NCBI RefSeq assembly: GCF_012489685.1
Contig: NC_080043.1
Span: forward strand, 79,810,292-79,874,291
Reading direction: 5' to 3'
DNA from: Lotus japonicus
Lineage: Eukaryota; Streptophyta; Magnoliopsida; Fabales; Fabaceae
Length of the DNA stretch: 64,000 nt
The translations under genes were made by a program, and so were the position numbers. Shown here piece by piece: positions 47,901 through 60,973 of this stretch (positions are counted from its first letter, which is position 1; the number at the start of each line of letters is the position of its first letter). Below the pieces are notes generated by a model. The model had not been told where the DNA came from. It searched no databases and saw nothing but the letters and a program-made list of their open reading frames with translations.

Positions 47901-50900
47901 TTCTGATGCTGTTGTTTGTTTTAGCCATTTAAGGGTCATTACATTCGAATCATGCTCCAATTTCTGCCACAAAATTTCCACAAGTTGTTTAACATGATAA
48001 GAAGAAATGTGAGTAACTGTTGTCATCAGGAAATCACATAAGCAAAATGAGACTAACTGAATCTTCTCTGGCAAGCTGATGCTATCATAATCCATATTAA
48101 TGAGTGCCAACTCCCTATAAGCATGTTTTTTGTGGAAAGTGCCAGACAAATTATCATCTTCAATTTTAGCAAGAACCAAATTCAAGTTAGATATCATGAA
48201 TCTAGACATATGTTGCCACAAGCAGGTCCCTAAAATCTTCCATCTTTCATCATCAGGAACCAAATGCTTTACATCTGCAACTAGTTTATCTTCTTCACAT
48301 TTGGAAACTTGGAGGTTTTCCATATTAGTTACGGAAGAATTTTGAGCCAACAACTGTGCAATTTTCGGTATAAGCTTCTTCAGATTCACCATATCAATCT
48401 CATAAGGATTATGGCCATCAGCATTTTCAATCAAGAAAGGATGCACCATCAATAAAAGAGCTTCTGAGTTCTTTTGAAGCCAAGCTAATGAAAAATATAA
48501 ATAGTACTCAAAATAATCAAGGATATCAACATGCTTTTTAATAAAATCTTTGCTAACAGAACTCAATTGGGTCCTCAAACTAGCTCTTAAGTACCACAAT
48601 GAAACCAGAAGACCTTCAAAGTGAGAATGTGAAGAATCCAAAAACTTGGACTCATCTTTCTCAAGAGGAGTTGAACTTCGTTGAGAATATTCCATACTGC
48701 AGGCAGAAAACAATCTTGAATACAAAAAGGAGATTTCTTCGGCAGTCTTAAAGAAGGGTTTAAACGGAGAGTGATATAAATTGAAAACATCAAATATATC
48801 ACTCTTCTTTTGAGACATTTCTTCTTGAGTGCATCCATCTGTCATATCATGACCAATGAACAATAATCCATGATGGCAAAGTAAGAGTAAAACCTGAAGA
48901 AAAGGGAAATTCAAAAGAGAGTGAGCATTGGCAACACATTTCTGATAATGGTCACACTTACATAAAAGGGTACAAACTGGAATAGGAGAGCATACCATAC
49001 TGATTAGGCAGCTCGGAGCCAATAAAAACCTCTGTTCAAATACAGCAAGCCCTTTGTATAACCTTTGTTTAAAACTTTCAACTGATTTCTCATATTGCAA
49101 CATGTACTCATCAGAACAAGAGGCTTCCCCATCAGATTCTGAAGCAGTGTCAGGCCAACTTGGATGCTCTCTTATCAATTTAGATAAGTAGCAAAGTGCC
49201 AAATTCAATTTAATATGAAACTCCAGATGCACAGATACATCAGTAGACAACCAGTTAGAGGATTTTCTTGGCAAAGGCTTTAATGTACTGGATATCACAA
49301 CATGTCCATCACCCAATTCATTCTCTTGATCTGCAGTCCCAAGCATGCTCAGTGAAGATGAGAAATACTCCAATGCCTCAAGCTTGAAACAAAAATTTTC
49401 AAAAATTTACAAACCAGACACATAGGTTGGAGTACACAGTACACACTACACACATAGATATAATGTCACATATTGGCATTGTACAGACAAGTATCACTGT
49501 AAGCAATACCACGTTATGAATAGACAAAGCAGCAGAAAATAATCTAAAGTGCAGCAAAAAAAAAAACCTTGAATGAATAACAAAACCAATTAAAAAAATA
49601 AGGATTATAGAATTGTTTAAAAATTCTCAGAATGGTTTTTATTAACATTTGGCTGGGTACTTGAATGGGCATAAAAAATGCACTGAAAAAGGTAGACAAG
49701 AATTTCTTCTGGAAAGGATCATTCTATAAACAAGGTAATGAGACACTAACTTTTCTATTTTCAATAGTCAATAAAAAAGTAGAAAACTACCACACCTAAA
49801 TATAAAGCAATGAAAGGTACAATAAGTATTCCTCACATGAAAAATGAGTGGGTATGTCCGTCAGCCCATGATAAACAGAGCTTAAAACACATTCAACAAA
49901 TGGTTGAAATTTTAATGTGAATTGGTTAGGTATGCTAGTATTTCAACTTTACTCCTTTTTCAAGTACAATTATAAAACTCAAATAATTGCTTAATATGTA
50001 AAAAATGACTTACAGGATTACCGCATCTTTTTAGGGAAGTAACTGTCATCAAAGTTGCCCATCTTAAAAGGATGGCAGAATTCTGCTCCCCTACAGCATT
50101 CCGCATGCTATTCTTTGATGCTAGCATTTGGCAATAAGAACCAACAGTAGGGTCTAGAAAAGGACCACAATTGGACATGATGGTAGACTCTTGAGCCACA
50201 GGATTCACAGAAAACTCTAGCATTCTATAGAAAGATTGATAATAATTACCCATTTCCCACTGCAAATCAAGTAGAGTGTTACAGTTAGGATCAAGTATGA
50301 AATAAACCACTACAAGCAGAGAATAACACTGTCTTCATGTGATTAAGTATTTTGTGAAACTCCATTTCTGGGCTACAAAAAACACACAAGGCCAACCTGA
50401 CCCCAAAAAAAATCAGACTGACCAAATTTCAGCAGAGGCCCTTCTCTGGGCTGAGAAAGAAAACAGATTAAGTAGATTGGGCCTGCTCAATTTCAGCCCA
50501 GATATCAGACTTTCCACATTTCAGCCTTTGTCCATCTTTGGACTGTGAAAGAAAAATAAATATTTCATAATAAGAAAAAATATAAATAGCTGTTTGTCAG
50601 TAAATCATGTAACCTAAATGAGACCAAGCTTATCTCCACCCGCAACCTTATGCTATTATTAGAACTGTTCCCTCCAAATTCTGGTGGGGGTAGAGCAGAG
50701 AGCGCTGGGGTGCTTAGCCTTAGACCCCAGAATCCGTAATGAGTGAAGATGCCCCAGATGTTGGGGCATCTTCACTTTGTCCCCTGCTTTGCTGGGGGTT
50801 TCTGACGGTTTTGTGGCACATTAATGGTGTCATTCAAATATCATGATTGTCCTAATAAATGGGGCGGCACCATTAATTCAGATGGAGGGGGATTACAGAA

Positions 50901-53900
50901 GCCTCCATTATTGGAGGAGGCATTATGGTCTGCGCATAACTCACCTTTATTGCCGAAGGGGAAGGGATGTGGGTCAGACCCAAGCCGGGTTTGGGGTCGC
51001 CAAACTCAAAGGGTACACAGCCCCTCAAGTCCTAAGTGTTGAACTTAATGGACTTGAAGTGTGACCCGACCCTTAGGCCGGGTTCGGGGTTGCTGAACCC
51101 GGAGGGTACAAGAACCATATTCACGAGAGAGACTCCATACAAGCATAATCGAATTCAAATAATGTCATGAATCTAGACAAGTTGCAACAAGCAGATCCAT
51201 AAAGTATTTCACGTTTCACCATCAAGAATTCAATGTCTTGTATTCGCAACACGCCTATCTTCTGCAGTCTGCGATTCCAGATACTTGGAGATTTTGTAAA
51301 TTACTTATGAAAGAATTTAATTAAAAATAGCATTATATAAAAATATTTCTTGTAATTACTCATATCACACTGCAAATTAAGAAGAGCTAGATATATGTTT
51401 ATCAAACAAGTATTACGAGCAGAGAATAACATTCTCTATGGATAAATGAATGAAAGTATTTGGAGCACCTCCAGAAGGCTTGAAAGCCAGTAGTCTCCTT
51501 TATCAATCGCAGATGGAAGTATATACTTTGTAATTAGGTGATGCTCCAGTGGTCCACCATGGCCCTCAAGTAGGCGACAAATGACTAGTGCAAGCTGTTC
51601 ATCCCCAAGGTTCTTAGCACAAACATTTATAGCAGACGAATGATCACCTCCAAGCAAAAAGAAAGCTATTGCTAATTCCAGCTGATGCTTTCCCAGTAAG
51701 ACATAAGCATTTTTTAAAGCAGCAGCTTTATTTTTCTCTTCCTGTAATCAACTTGATATGATTACTTACAATGGTATAATACCATGAGCATGATAAAACA
51801 AATGCATGTAGGACAAGGAAATTTGAAATTTATATACTCCATGAAAGGAAATACAAATATATATAACTCTATTGGTCTAACTAGTAGTTCCTTCTTAGCA
51901 CAAATGAAGGAGGCATTCAAAAAACTCTACTTGCAGATGTATTTCCAGACAATTTACCTGAAAATTGCGTGAAAGAAAACCCACTAAAGGCTTGTCCTTC
52001 TCATCCTTGCTGATTTTGAAAAGGCCAGCCAAAACTTGAATTCTGTTCAATGCAATATACAACAAGGCACAATCCTTAGGATTTTTGCTCTTCAAATACT
52101 GTGCTCTTGCCAATTTCTCCATCTGAGATACGAGGAATAAAGGAAGTACTTAAACTATTTGAACTGGAAAAAGTGAATTAAACAATGAAAGATTCTTAGT
52201 TCTTAAAACAATAATCAACAAATGATAATCACATAAACAAAGGTTAAATCAGTAATTGCAAATTTTTCAAAGCCGATGAGAAAAGTCTGTTTTTCTTGCA
52301 ACATCATGCGATCAGCATAAATTAAGAGTGTAAAAGTGATAGGAGTGCAGAAACTTGAAAATGAGAGAGAGAGAGAGAGAGAGAGACTTCAAGATTTTGT
52401 TTCATGCTTGTTTCCCCGTGTAGATTGTAGAACATGGAGAAGAAAGGAAAATAGAAAAGGACCAAGCATTACCCTTGCACGCAACTGAGGTATGCTAGCA
52501 AACCAAAAGCCCATACCCAAAGCACGCATTTCTTGCCATGATGGTTCATTAGGTATGACAGAACCGAATAAATTTTCTAGGCAATCAGAGTGGTAAGCCC
52601 ACACAAACAACCTTGAGTTAACAAGCAACTCTTCAAAAGATGCAGCTCTAGCAAACTTCCGTTGAAAAAGCAGTTGCTGAAACCTGAGGGAAACCCAAAA
52701 CCTACAATGAAAAGTTTAGAACCACATCACTATCATGTATACAAAAGCAATCATACACACATCAAGTCTCACCATCATCGCCATATGATTTTCTCACACA
52801 CACATATATCATCCCCTGAGCTCATTTTACAGTAATATCTACATTGGCACTCCACACCCCATTGTTTGGAAGTTCCACAACCATTTGTTTAATGTATTTT
52901 GACATGTGAACAATATGATTTACATATTTTAGGTCATTGAATCTCCACAGTGAAAGTACTAACAGAGCACATAGTTCTTAAAGGGGCAGCAGATACATGG
53001 TATGGCATGTTGTTGATGGTAAGAGAATTTGTTGGAATGTCCAGACAGTGTATAAAGTTAATTTAAAATTTTTCAACTAACTGCTAGAAAATAAGAAACT
53101 GTCTATTTAGATAACCCCTTTTTCTTCCTTTGCCCCCATTTAGTCTGAATATCATACGTGACATTATAATTTAATAATTCTCATGAGATAAGTTAGGGCA
53201 TAAATCAAACTAAATGGCATCCTAGAACAAAGCTACCTTAGGTGCTTTTCCATTGAAGTTCAAATGCAATAACCATAGTAGTAATATAAAGTAATATGAT
53301 TTCAATAGGTGCCTCCAACTAGGAGGTTGTATGTGAGGAGAAGAAATAGGAGAGAAACAGGGGAACATAACCCCAGAGCTGTGATACCAATTTTTGACAA
53401 CTGTAATAATTAATAACTAACTCTGGATAGTTTTGTAGAGGTCAGGAGAGAAGATAGAAATAAGTAGCAGAAGGTAGAATAGAAGGGAAACTAATTGGTA
53501 ATACTGAGTGGTGGGAGAGGTCCTCTCCAAGTGAATATCATCATATTCTGTCATTCTTTCACTTATCCAGGCCTGCTACCACATTGGTGCAGATTGGAAA
53601 TGAGGATTTCCTCAATAAAATTTCTTGTTGTTTACTGAAAGTTTTATCAAACTGGTATTGGAGCTCTGGTTTGGAGTTGTGGCCTGGAACGACCCATATG
53701 CTTGGTAAAAAGATGGGGGGAAGAATGGAATGCTGGAAAAGTCATTGGAGGCGTTGGACAAGGGTCGTAATTCAGATTGCAAGGCCATCTGCAGGTTGGA
53801 GATGATGATGAAGATCTCTTTAGAAGCTATATGGCTTTAGCCCACCCCTAAGGACACACTAAGGTGATGGGGGGACTCCTTGGCTTAACTAGCTACTACA

Positions 53901-56900
53901 GAAGATTCGTGAGGACTGTGGAAGAATTGGAGGTGCAACCTGATGAGGTGAATAAAAATTCTTCCTTGCTGTTTTCTGATTCCAGTTTTATAGCTTGGGT
54001 AGTTTTCCAACTTAGGTGCATGTGTCTCATGAAGCCTAGTGGATGACTTTTCAAGAAAGTCTAAATACTATTGCAGAGATTCAGAGAAAAAACATCAATT
54101 GAAGACTTCATATACTTGGTTTCCTATTTTGTTCTGTACTTCTAAATTTCCATCATGGATTTATCGATGTAGTTTCTTCCAATTTGCCATTTATCCAGGC
54201 CCTTGCAGGTCAACAATGTTAATTAATCACTAATCAAAATGATAACAAAAATGTAAAATAATAAAAGACAAAGGAAGACGGACTAGGAAACCATAAGAAT
54301 ATTGAATAAGTTCAAGAATACCTCCGCCCAGGTTCATCGAGACTTTGATATGCAGAAGATGAGTCTGAGCTACAAACTTCACTTAGCAGATCAATAATTG
54401 CAAGAATCTGTGTCTTCTCTATGTTGATCCAAAGGGGTATATCGGGAAATTTCTCAAGAGATTCAATAAAGCCATTTAGCTCAGATCTTGTCGAGGTGGG
54501 AATGCTGTTATTTTCAGCACTGGAACCTGAATAATATGGAGCCTGTGAAATTGATGACATTGAAGAAACATCCCCACTCCAATGGAATCCCTTATCTTGG
54601 GAACTTTCTAATATACGGCCTTCGAAATAGTATGACAATATGATATTTGGAAGAGCATTTCTTTTGGAGATATGTTTCTTTTGAGGATCATAATTAGAAG
54701 CCAGACATTCAACAAGATGCCTCAGAGCTACATAAGCACGTTTCCAATTGCCTGAAAAACATTAAAAAAGATTAAAACTTTGATCACATAATTCTCATTA
54801 GATGATCAGTAAATTAGCTGGCTCATCAATCATCCTTGAAGATAACAATTTACTCAACCATTACCTGAACTTATATTCGTATGTAGTACATCAGGGTGAT
54901 AAGTAGGCAAAGACCCACTAATTATCTCAGCTACTTCTAAGATGCTCCATAAACCAACCATGGTAAGAGGTTCAGATTTTAATTGTTCCTTGGCCAGAAA
55001 CAAGCTACTGGATAGGTTATGGTCCTTGATATTTATTTTGATGGACTGCTTGGAATCACAATCTGCAGGACTGTCTCCTGTTGACAGTTCTCTGAAGTCA
55101 CCAGTGTCGCCATCAGTAAAAACTGCAGAAAGTATGTCTTCATATATTTCACCTTTGCAATTATAGGCATTTGGCTCTGAATGACAAGGATGAAAATTAC
55201 TCTTTTGCTTCTTATCCATATAAAACAACCAATGACTGAATATACTAAAGTAATTTCCATGGATTACCACTGCTGCAGCTCTGGGTCCCCACACAAAATC
55301 ATAAATTGGAATGTCAGTGTGAGCAAATGCAATGCGAACCCATAGATTCATTTTTGGAAAACTAACAGAGTTGGACAAATTCAGACCGTCATAATGCTTC
55401 TGAGCATATACATGCAATCCATTTTGCAAACAAACTCCAAGCAATAAGTCACCAGTCCCTAAAGCTAACCACTTCAGAGTAATAACATCACTTTCAGGTG
55501 TTAGTTTATCTTCCAAAATAAAAGTCCCTGTGGTGATCAGATTTACAGCATCCCATATATGGATGGTATTGACAGCATTTGATTTGTTTTTGTTGCAGAA
55601 TGTAGCAATTTTTTTACCACAATCAGCGAAACATATGCCCTTGATAGGACCGTCGTGTGCAACAAACATACCCACAAGCTCCCATGGCAAGTGCAGGGTC
55701 GACGGGGTTCCAGGGTTACTTTTCCAAAGTTTTAAGCTACCATCAAAGCAGCCAGTGGCCATGATATATGTAGGATAACTACTGCAAAGATCACTTGCAA
55801 AACCGAACTCCTGTTGTTTACAACTCAGAGTGCCTGAATCAGCTACAGCAAAACTAGTAACCATATCATCAGAACTTGGAAACTCAGATGAACATGGAAT
55901 TACAGTAACGCAATACCTTTTATTAGCAAATGTACTTTGAAATGCCCAAACACTGCAGTCATCAAGGCTATTAGAATCAAAATTGCATTCACAACAGCTT
56001 GTTGATATGTCAAAAGAGTGCATGTTAACTTCCCATGATAGGGCCTGAAATTTCCCCATCCAAACTGCCAATAGCATAAGTTTATTTCTACATAATGTTT
56101 TATTGCAAGTAGAAGTCAGAGGTATTGCAAAGATATCAGATGGGCCATCCTCATAAGGACCATGGCCACTGAAAGGAATGGTGCATAAGTAGTGACATTC
56201 TATGTTTTCTTCCTCGGTTCGACTAATGTTGACTATGAAGCAATCAACCCCCCTGGTATGTCCCATAAAAAAAACCAGTTTATCACCAACTATTGAAGGT
56301 GCCCATGTCAAGCTTGTATACTTGGAGCATGAGTCTTGAGTTGCAAGCTTTCCAAGGAGTTCCCAAGTAGGAACCAAAGTTGGACACCCCAAAATGCTGT
56401 TTGAAATGTTAGATAGTGACCAAAAAAGCAGCAGTCCATTAGAATCCAGAGAAGCAGCAAATTGAACTTTGCATATATAAGGGTGAATTGAAACCTTTAA
56501 AATTTTTCCGCTGTGTCCATCTAAATTTAAAACTCCACCAATCAAACGAGAGGAGATGTTATCTGTATCGTCATTATCACAGGAGTTCTCCACAGTATCA
56601 TGCAATGTTTGAATATGGAAAAATGACCAAACTAAGGAATTACAAGGTAATAACTGCAGTGGAGAGCATATCATAGGGGGGCCAGACAAGCAGTTTCTCA
56701 GTGTATTGACTTTATGCAAAACTAATGCATTTCTAAAATTAGATAAGTCAAACTTAAAAACATTTTCTATGTCTTGGTTTTGGAGTTCAATTCTCCTCCA
56801 CAATGTAACTCGGGGGAATCTCAGCGGGGAAACATCATCAAGACAGTGGACAGCCCAAAAGCTAAGCAACATCCCGGGACCAAACCCAACTAACCAATCA

Positions 56901-58882
56901 CATTTTCTAACATCATGCTCAGATCCTTCTTTGGAAAAAACTTGTTTGATTCTTTCACCTGCTCTAAATATTCCCTCGATTTCCATCCCCCATGACACAA
57001 ATATATCTGAACCAAGAACTCCATTTAAGGTCTGATTAATCTCAATAACAGCAACAGCACAAAAAGAGCACCCTGTGTTCTTCTGATCATTGATGTCCTT
57101 CCCAGCCCTTCTGACCTTTCCATTATCAATCTCACTCCATAACCTTGCAGTTCCATCTAAGCAGCAAGTGAGTAATACATTCTTTATTGAATTCCTACCA
57201 TATCTGTTTAGCTTTCCCCTTGATGGTCTCCATTGAATCATTACAACAGGTAGAGGATGATGCAGTTTGACTTTTGAATATTCAGATAGCCCATTGCTTT
57301 GGCATACTAATACACATTTGCTCACCTCGCTGATTAAGGAGCCTCCAATCTGTTCTTTACTAGGATGTGCTGCAGTTGCCGAAGGGCCCTCAATAGACCA
57401 TGTTGCACTAACAAGAGTTTGGGGTTGATCTGCTTTAAACTTCCAAGCAATTTCCCAACACTTGTTAATTCTTTTCCAGAAGACTACCTCCATTCCACCA
57501 GATATAATTCCATCCCCTGATCCTGTCCATCTGATGGCTCCCACTTTCGTCTGTTGTACAAGCACTGCATTCTGGCTCCAACAAAAAGAACCTGAATATG
57601 AGTGACAAGACTTTGTTTTTAATATATGGAGCTAATTGAAGAGATGGCTCATTTCGTATTGTAAAATTTTCTCTCTTTTCTGAAAAGAATAAATAATTTG
57701 AAATGAGAAAGAAAGAAGTGCAAGAAAAGAGGATAAGATATCTTCCTAGGAAGAAATTGAAGAAAAAAGAACGCAAAAAATAAAACCAGAAAAGCACAAG
57801 AATTAATCAAAGCTTGTCAGTCTCTTTGCATATCTATAAACCCCTCCAAAATATACACCATACAAACAATTAGAAATACTTTAAAAAGTACATATTTTAT
57901 GGTACCACTAGCTCACTAGCTCAGAACTGAAACTAATACAAAAGGTAACTTCTTAATATTCAGTCAAATCCTCACTTTCTAAATAATGTTCTTGGACCAG
58001 TCCCCAAACTTCTTAATATGCATGGTATCTGATTTCCCCCCTCAGCACAAAAATCAGCATGACAAAATAGAACCCAACTTCTCTTCAGTTTCAGAATTGA
58101 GTGAAATATAAAAGTAAAAAAGACATGATTATCATATGCGCAATGATGAGCATCCTTCCTGCCCCTTTATTTGAAGTTTAACAACCAAACAGTTGAGAAT
58201 CTATATGTACACACAGCTCTTTGCTCACTATGTCAGAAGGATTAGAATTCAACAGCTACTTAGTACTTCACAGTTTATTTCACAATTCACATCAATCATA
58301 AGTGTCTGATACAAACCTATAGAATCACCTTAACTAACAAAACAGATTTTTAGCTGACTAAGCACAACATCACCCTCCAAATTATAGTAGTTTCTATGAA
58401 AACTAACAATTATTTCAGTACTTAAACAAAAATCCAAAAGAAAAAAAATCAAACTTTGAGTTACCATTAGACGTGGCAGAATCATGGTTGAAAACCCAGA
58501 TGCAATTTTCGGCAGCGGCAGCGAGGTCACCGGAGGAGGGGGTGTCGGGGCACCAGGAGACAGCAGCGACGGGTGAAGAGTGATCTGCGGAGAGCTCGAA
58601 GACTTGACGGAAAATGGGTCCAAAGCGGGTTTGGTGAGGGGAGAGAGGAGAAGGGAAGTGGGTGATGACGAGGAGGGAAGAAGCTCCATACGCGAGCCAT
58701 GAGTAGCCGGCAAAGTGAGGGAGGAAATCGATGGTGGAATCGGAGAAGGTGGGGGCGGGTGTGACCACCTCGGATCTGAGGAGATTGAGGGGAAGATGAT
58801 TGATGATGATGCTCTTGTTGTTGTTGGTGTTCATGTTTGGAGAAGAAGAGGTTGTTGTCTCTGTGTTCTCTGTGTGTATCAT
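41917..58882 (-). CDS. DmX/Rav1-like WD40 protein (RAVE-type V-ATPase assembly factor)
   Basis: Sixteen exons, in transcript order: 58465-58882, 54865-57591, 54322-54751, 52473-52683, 51958-52122, 51469-51741, 50014-50259, 48996-49382, 47496-48893, 47356-47448, 45167-45595, 44475-44698, 43885-44018, 42593-42835, 42332-42510, 41917-42033. All are GT-AG and in phase, giving 2557 residues. WD40 repeats occupy the first 1050 residues. The conserved Rav1p_C-type core follows (QQLLFQRKFARAASFEELL, GFWFASIPQLRARMEKLARA, CALLYIALNRIQVLAGLFKI, AKNLGDEQLALVICRLLEG; about 1190-1420). A Gly-rich linker (about 2150-2220) leads to a C-terminal WD40 set (TGSTDGDVKLWDAQSTKLIH, about 2260-2550). Yeast Rav1 and animal DMXL proteins help assemble V-ATPase; a plant role in vacuole or TGN acidification is inferred. 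Arabidopsis counterpart: At2g46560 (from memory). An alternative start is Met17. Introns 3, 6 and 10 carry retroelement or GC-rich insertions. Confidence 0.93.
45781..46132 (-). mobile_element. Intact TRIM retrotransposon (copy 2) in DmX-like intron 10
   Basis: A 352-bp element with LTRs at 46016-46132 (117 bp) and 45781-45896 (116 bp). The primer-binding site TGGTATCAGAG reads on the minus strand immediately after the first LTR (46015 downward). A perfect 5-bp duplication TCATG lies at 45776-45780 and 46133-46137. Same family as copy 1 (shared AGCTAGCTTTTG, GGTTGTGCAAACCTCAACTC, CCCACATTGGCTAGAGATA). Its internal region is longer than that of copy 1 (about 119 versus 69 bp). It is in the same direction as the host gene. 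Confidence 0.93.
50640..51115. repeat. GC-rich insertion with a perfect hairpin in DmX-like intron 6
   Basis: A block of about 475 bp, GC-rich against an AT-rich intron. It contains a perfect 15-bp stem with a 5-base loop (AGTGAAGATGCCCCA at 50742-50756 against 50762-50776) and a second small stem CTGGGG/CCCCAG (50705-50710, 50725-50730). A diverged duplication (GCCGGGTT..GGGGT.GC..AAC..GAGGGTACA) lies around 50982-51018 and 51076-51112. No coding domain or clear target duplication is seen. It is probably a mobile-element fragment of unknown family. Confidence 0.55.
52363..52386. repeat. (GA)12 microsatellite in DmX-like intron 4
   Basis: A run of GA dinucleotides between exons 4 and 5 of the DmX-like gene. 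Useful as a length marker; no function is implied. Confidence 0.9.
53380..54215 (+). mobile_element. Degraded LTR retrotransposon (gypsy-like) in DmX-like intron 3
   Basis: A primer-binding-site-like string ACTGGTATTGGAGCTCTGG near 53651 is followed by a fragment whose translation contains GLLGLTSYYRRFVR (about 53866-53910). This is the motif between reverse transcriptase and RNase H in Ty3/gypsy polyproteins. The rest of gag-pol is missing. TTATCCAGGCC occurs near 53571 and again near 54192, which could mark remnants of two LTRs. The boundaries are approximate. It lies antisense to the host gene. Confidence 0.55.
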
Positions 58883-59269
58883 TGTTCCTCTCTCTCTCGA
58901 TTCATCTGAGGAACAAAGAAGAAGAAAGCGTGAATCAACTCATCTCGAGTGAAAAAACTTCGCATAACAGGATCGTGATAACTGATCATGAAACTCTCTC
59001 TGTCAGTCCCAACAAATTATGAGTAGGACTTGGAACAACAAATTCTTGGTGGGAGGAGTCATTTACTTAATTAATGTTTGGTTTCATAATTTACATATGA
59101 TTAATTGAAATATGTAGATTTTCCCGAATGATTTGTTGGATTGAAATATCTCTAAATATTAATAAGTCTTAGGTTCGAATCTGGCATAAGATAAAGTATA
59201 TTTAGCCCGAATCAAGACTTGTAATCTCTAGGCTCTAGTTATAAGTAGTTCTACGTTTCTCGTTGGTTT
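58883..59269. other. Upstream region of the DmX-like gene
   Basis: Presumed 5' UTR and promoter of the minus-strand gene. The first 40 bases upstream of the start are rich in GAGAG on that strand. No clear TATA box is seen. The sequence then runs into a LINE remnant at 59270. Confidence 0.4.
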
Positions 59270-59839
59270 ATGGGAAAATTAAAAGTGAGGAACAATGTGG
59301 TGTTTGAAGAGAAACTTTGGTATGTCAATGATGCGTGGAGGCGAACTTCCTATGATCATGATGAGTTCGCGATGGTGTTGGGAAAGTACCTTGATATCGA
59401 GAGGGAGGGATTGGTGTGTAACCGATGGGAGCCACCAATGGCGGGGTATGTCAAGCTGAATGTTGATGCCAACTTTCGTGAGTGTGAGAATAGTATGGGT
59501 GTTGGTAGCCTAATTCGAGATGTGAATGGGTCCTGGATTGTGGGTTTTGCGGCAGGGGGTGATTCTCTTGTGGAGGAAGCTTTGGCTATTAGACATGGTT
59601 TGGAGTTGGCTTGGCGTTGAGGACTTAGGAAGGTTGCGTGTGAGGTGGACTATGAGGACCTGTTAGCTTCTTTGGAAAATTCAGAGACTTTGCCGGTTGT
59701 CAAAAATATTAATGATTTGCTTGCAAAGAATTGGTTAATGTATATTCGCCGGATCCCTTGTGAGTGTAATGTTGTGCTTGTGACAAATTGCATTGCAAAA
59801 TTTGGGGGTTGCTCTCGTCCGTCGACTGTCCGGTGCTAG
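59270..59839 (+). pseudogene. LINE-derived RNase H-like fragment
   Basis: One frame with a single internal TGA (59618-59620) encodes an RNase H-like domain of the type at the end of plant L1 LINEs: NRWEPPMAGYVKLNVDANF (first catalytic Asp in VDA), GVGSLIRDVNGSWIVGFA, EEALAIRHGLELAW (Glu), then after the stop VACEVDYEDLLASL (Asp) and a tail ending NCIAKFGGCSRPSTVRC. The stop follows WR, where an Arg or Gln codon is usual, and can come from one C-to-T change. No reverse transcriptase precedes it. Such fragments are often annotated 'putative ribonuclease H protein'. Confidence 0.8.
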
Positions 59840-60973
59840 ATATTATGTTCTATGAGTTAGAAACTCATTTTTAGTTTTGTAGTTAATCTTTAACGTAGTT
59901 TTCTGATGCATTAAAAAATGGTGGAACGAAACAAATTATTTAAACATATTAATATTTCCAATATTAAAATATTGTTATTTGAAAACTAAAATCACATAAC
60001 ATGATTCTTCTAGCAGGGAATAATAAAAATGGTTATGAAAAAACAACACTTATTTTAGAGGAGTTAAACTTTGTTGATGAGATGGGAGCAAAAGCGCACC
60101 TTAAAGAAAAAAATAGCATGACTTTCATGACTGCAAGATATAACTCTAAGGTATTTTAAGGAAATTTCCCATGCGACATATCATCTTGAGGAAGGCAGAT
60201 GTTCGTGGGAAGAACTCCAACGAAGGGAAATTGGCTTAGATGTTCTTTTGCTCACATGTATTAGCAAATCTTCAATTGCTCATGTTGATTCTTTAAACTC
60301 TGATTATAAACCTTAATTCCAGATTTATAAATAAAATCCTAGATGAAAGTTATGGAAAATATGTTAGTCAAAGTTTTGTCATTAAAGCATTGCGTTACAA
60401 AAGAATTGGAATTCTTAAAGAGTTTTTGAAAGATGAGATTTCCATCTCAGATGAAGGCTCAGAGAGCAAACAGGTTTGCATCGCGACTAAGCTGAATTTT
60501 TACAGAAATCACAAACACAAGGCTTTCACCTTGTCTAAGTTTGATTTCTCAAAGAAATTACAAAGAAGTGTGATACACAACGGATAGTATGATAAACAAA
60601 AAGAAGTCTATAAGATTAAGCAAAGGATTATTTACTCAGAATCTAATGTTAACGACATAATCAAGTAAAGGATATGATATATAAGATAATTAATCACCAA
60701 GCAACAAAACAAAAAGGAAACAAAATGAATTATATCACTTTTACATGACTTTCCTTCACATAATTCCAAATATTAATCATCAGCACTCATTTCCTCTCTT
60801 ATCTTTCTCCTTTTTTCTTCAAAATTAAATTATGTCACAAAAATCATATGAAACTATCATTACTGTTAAAATATATAGGAACAAGGAAGCTCCTTCAGTC
60901 CAAAACCTTCACAAATTCTCCCAAATGCAAAACAAAAGAGATCGTGTAAAGGAGAGAAGAACAAGGCCCTCTT
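59840..60973. other. Intergenic and 3' region of the KLCR gene
   Basis: AT-rich DNA. The frame at 60390-60587 has no recognised domain. From about 60720 to 60973 lies the presumed 3' UTR of the minus-strand TPR gene. Confidence 0.4.

Noticed and set aside
60390..60587. 65-codon frame as a small gene
   Set aside because: No conserved motif, AT-rich surroundings, no neighbouring exons or signals.
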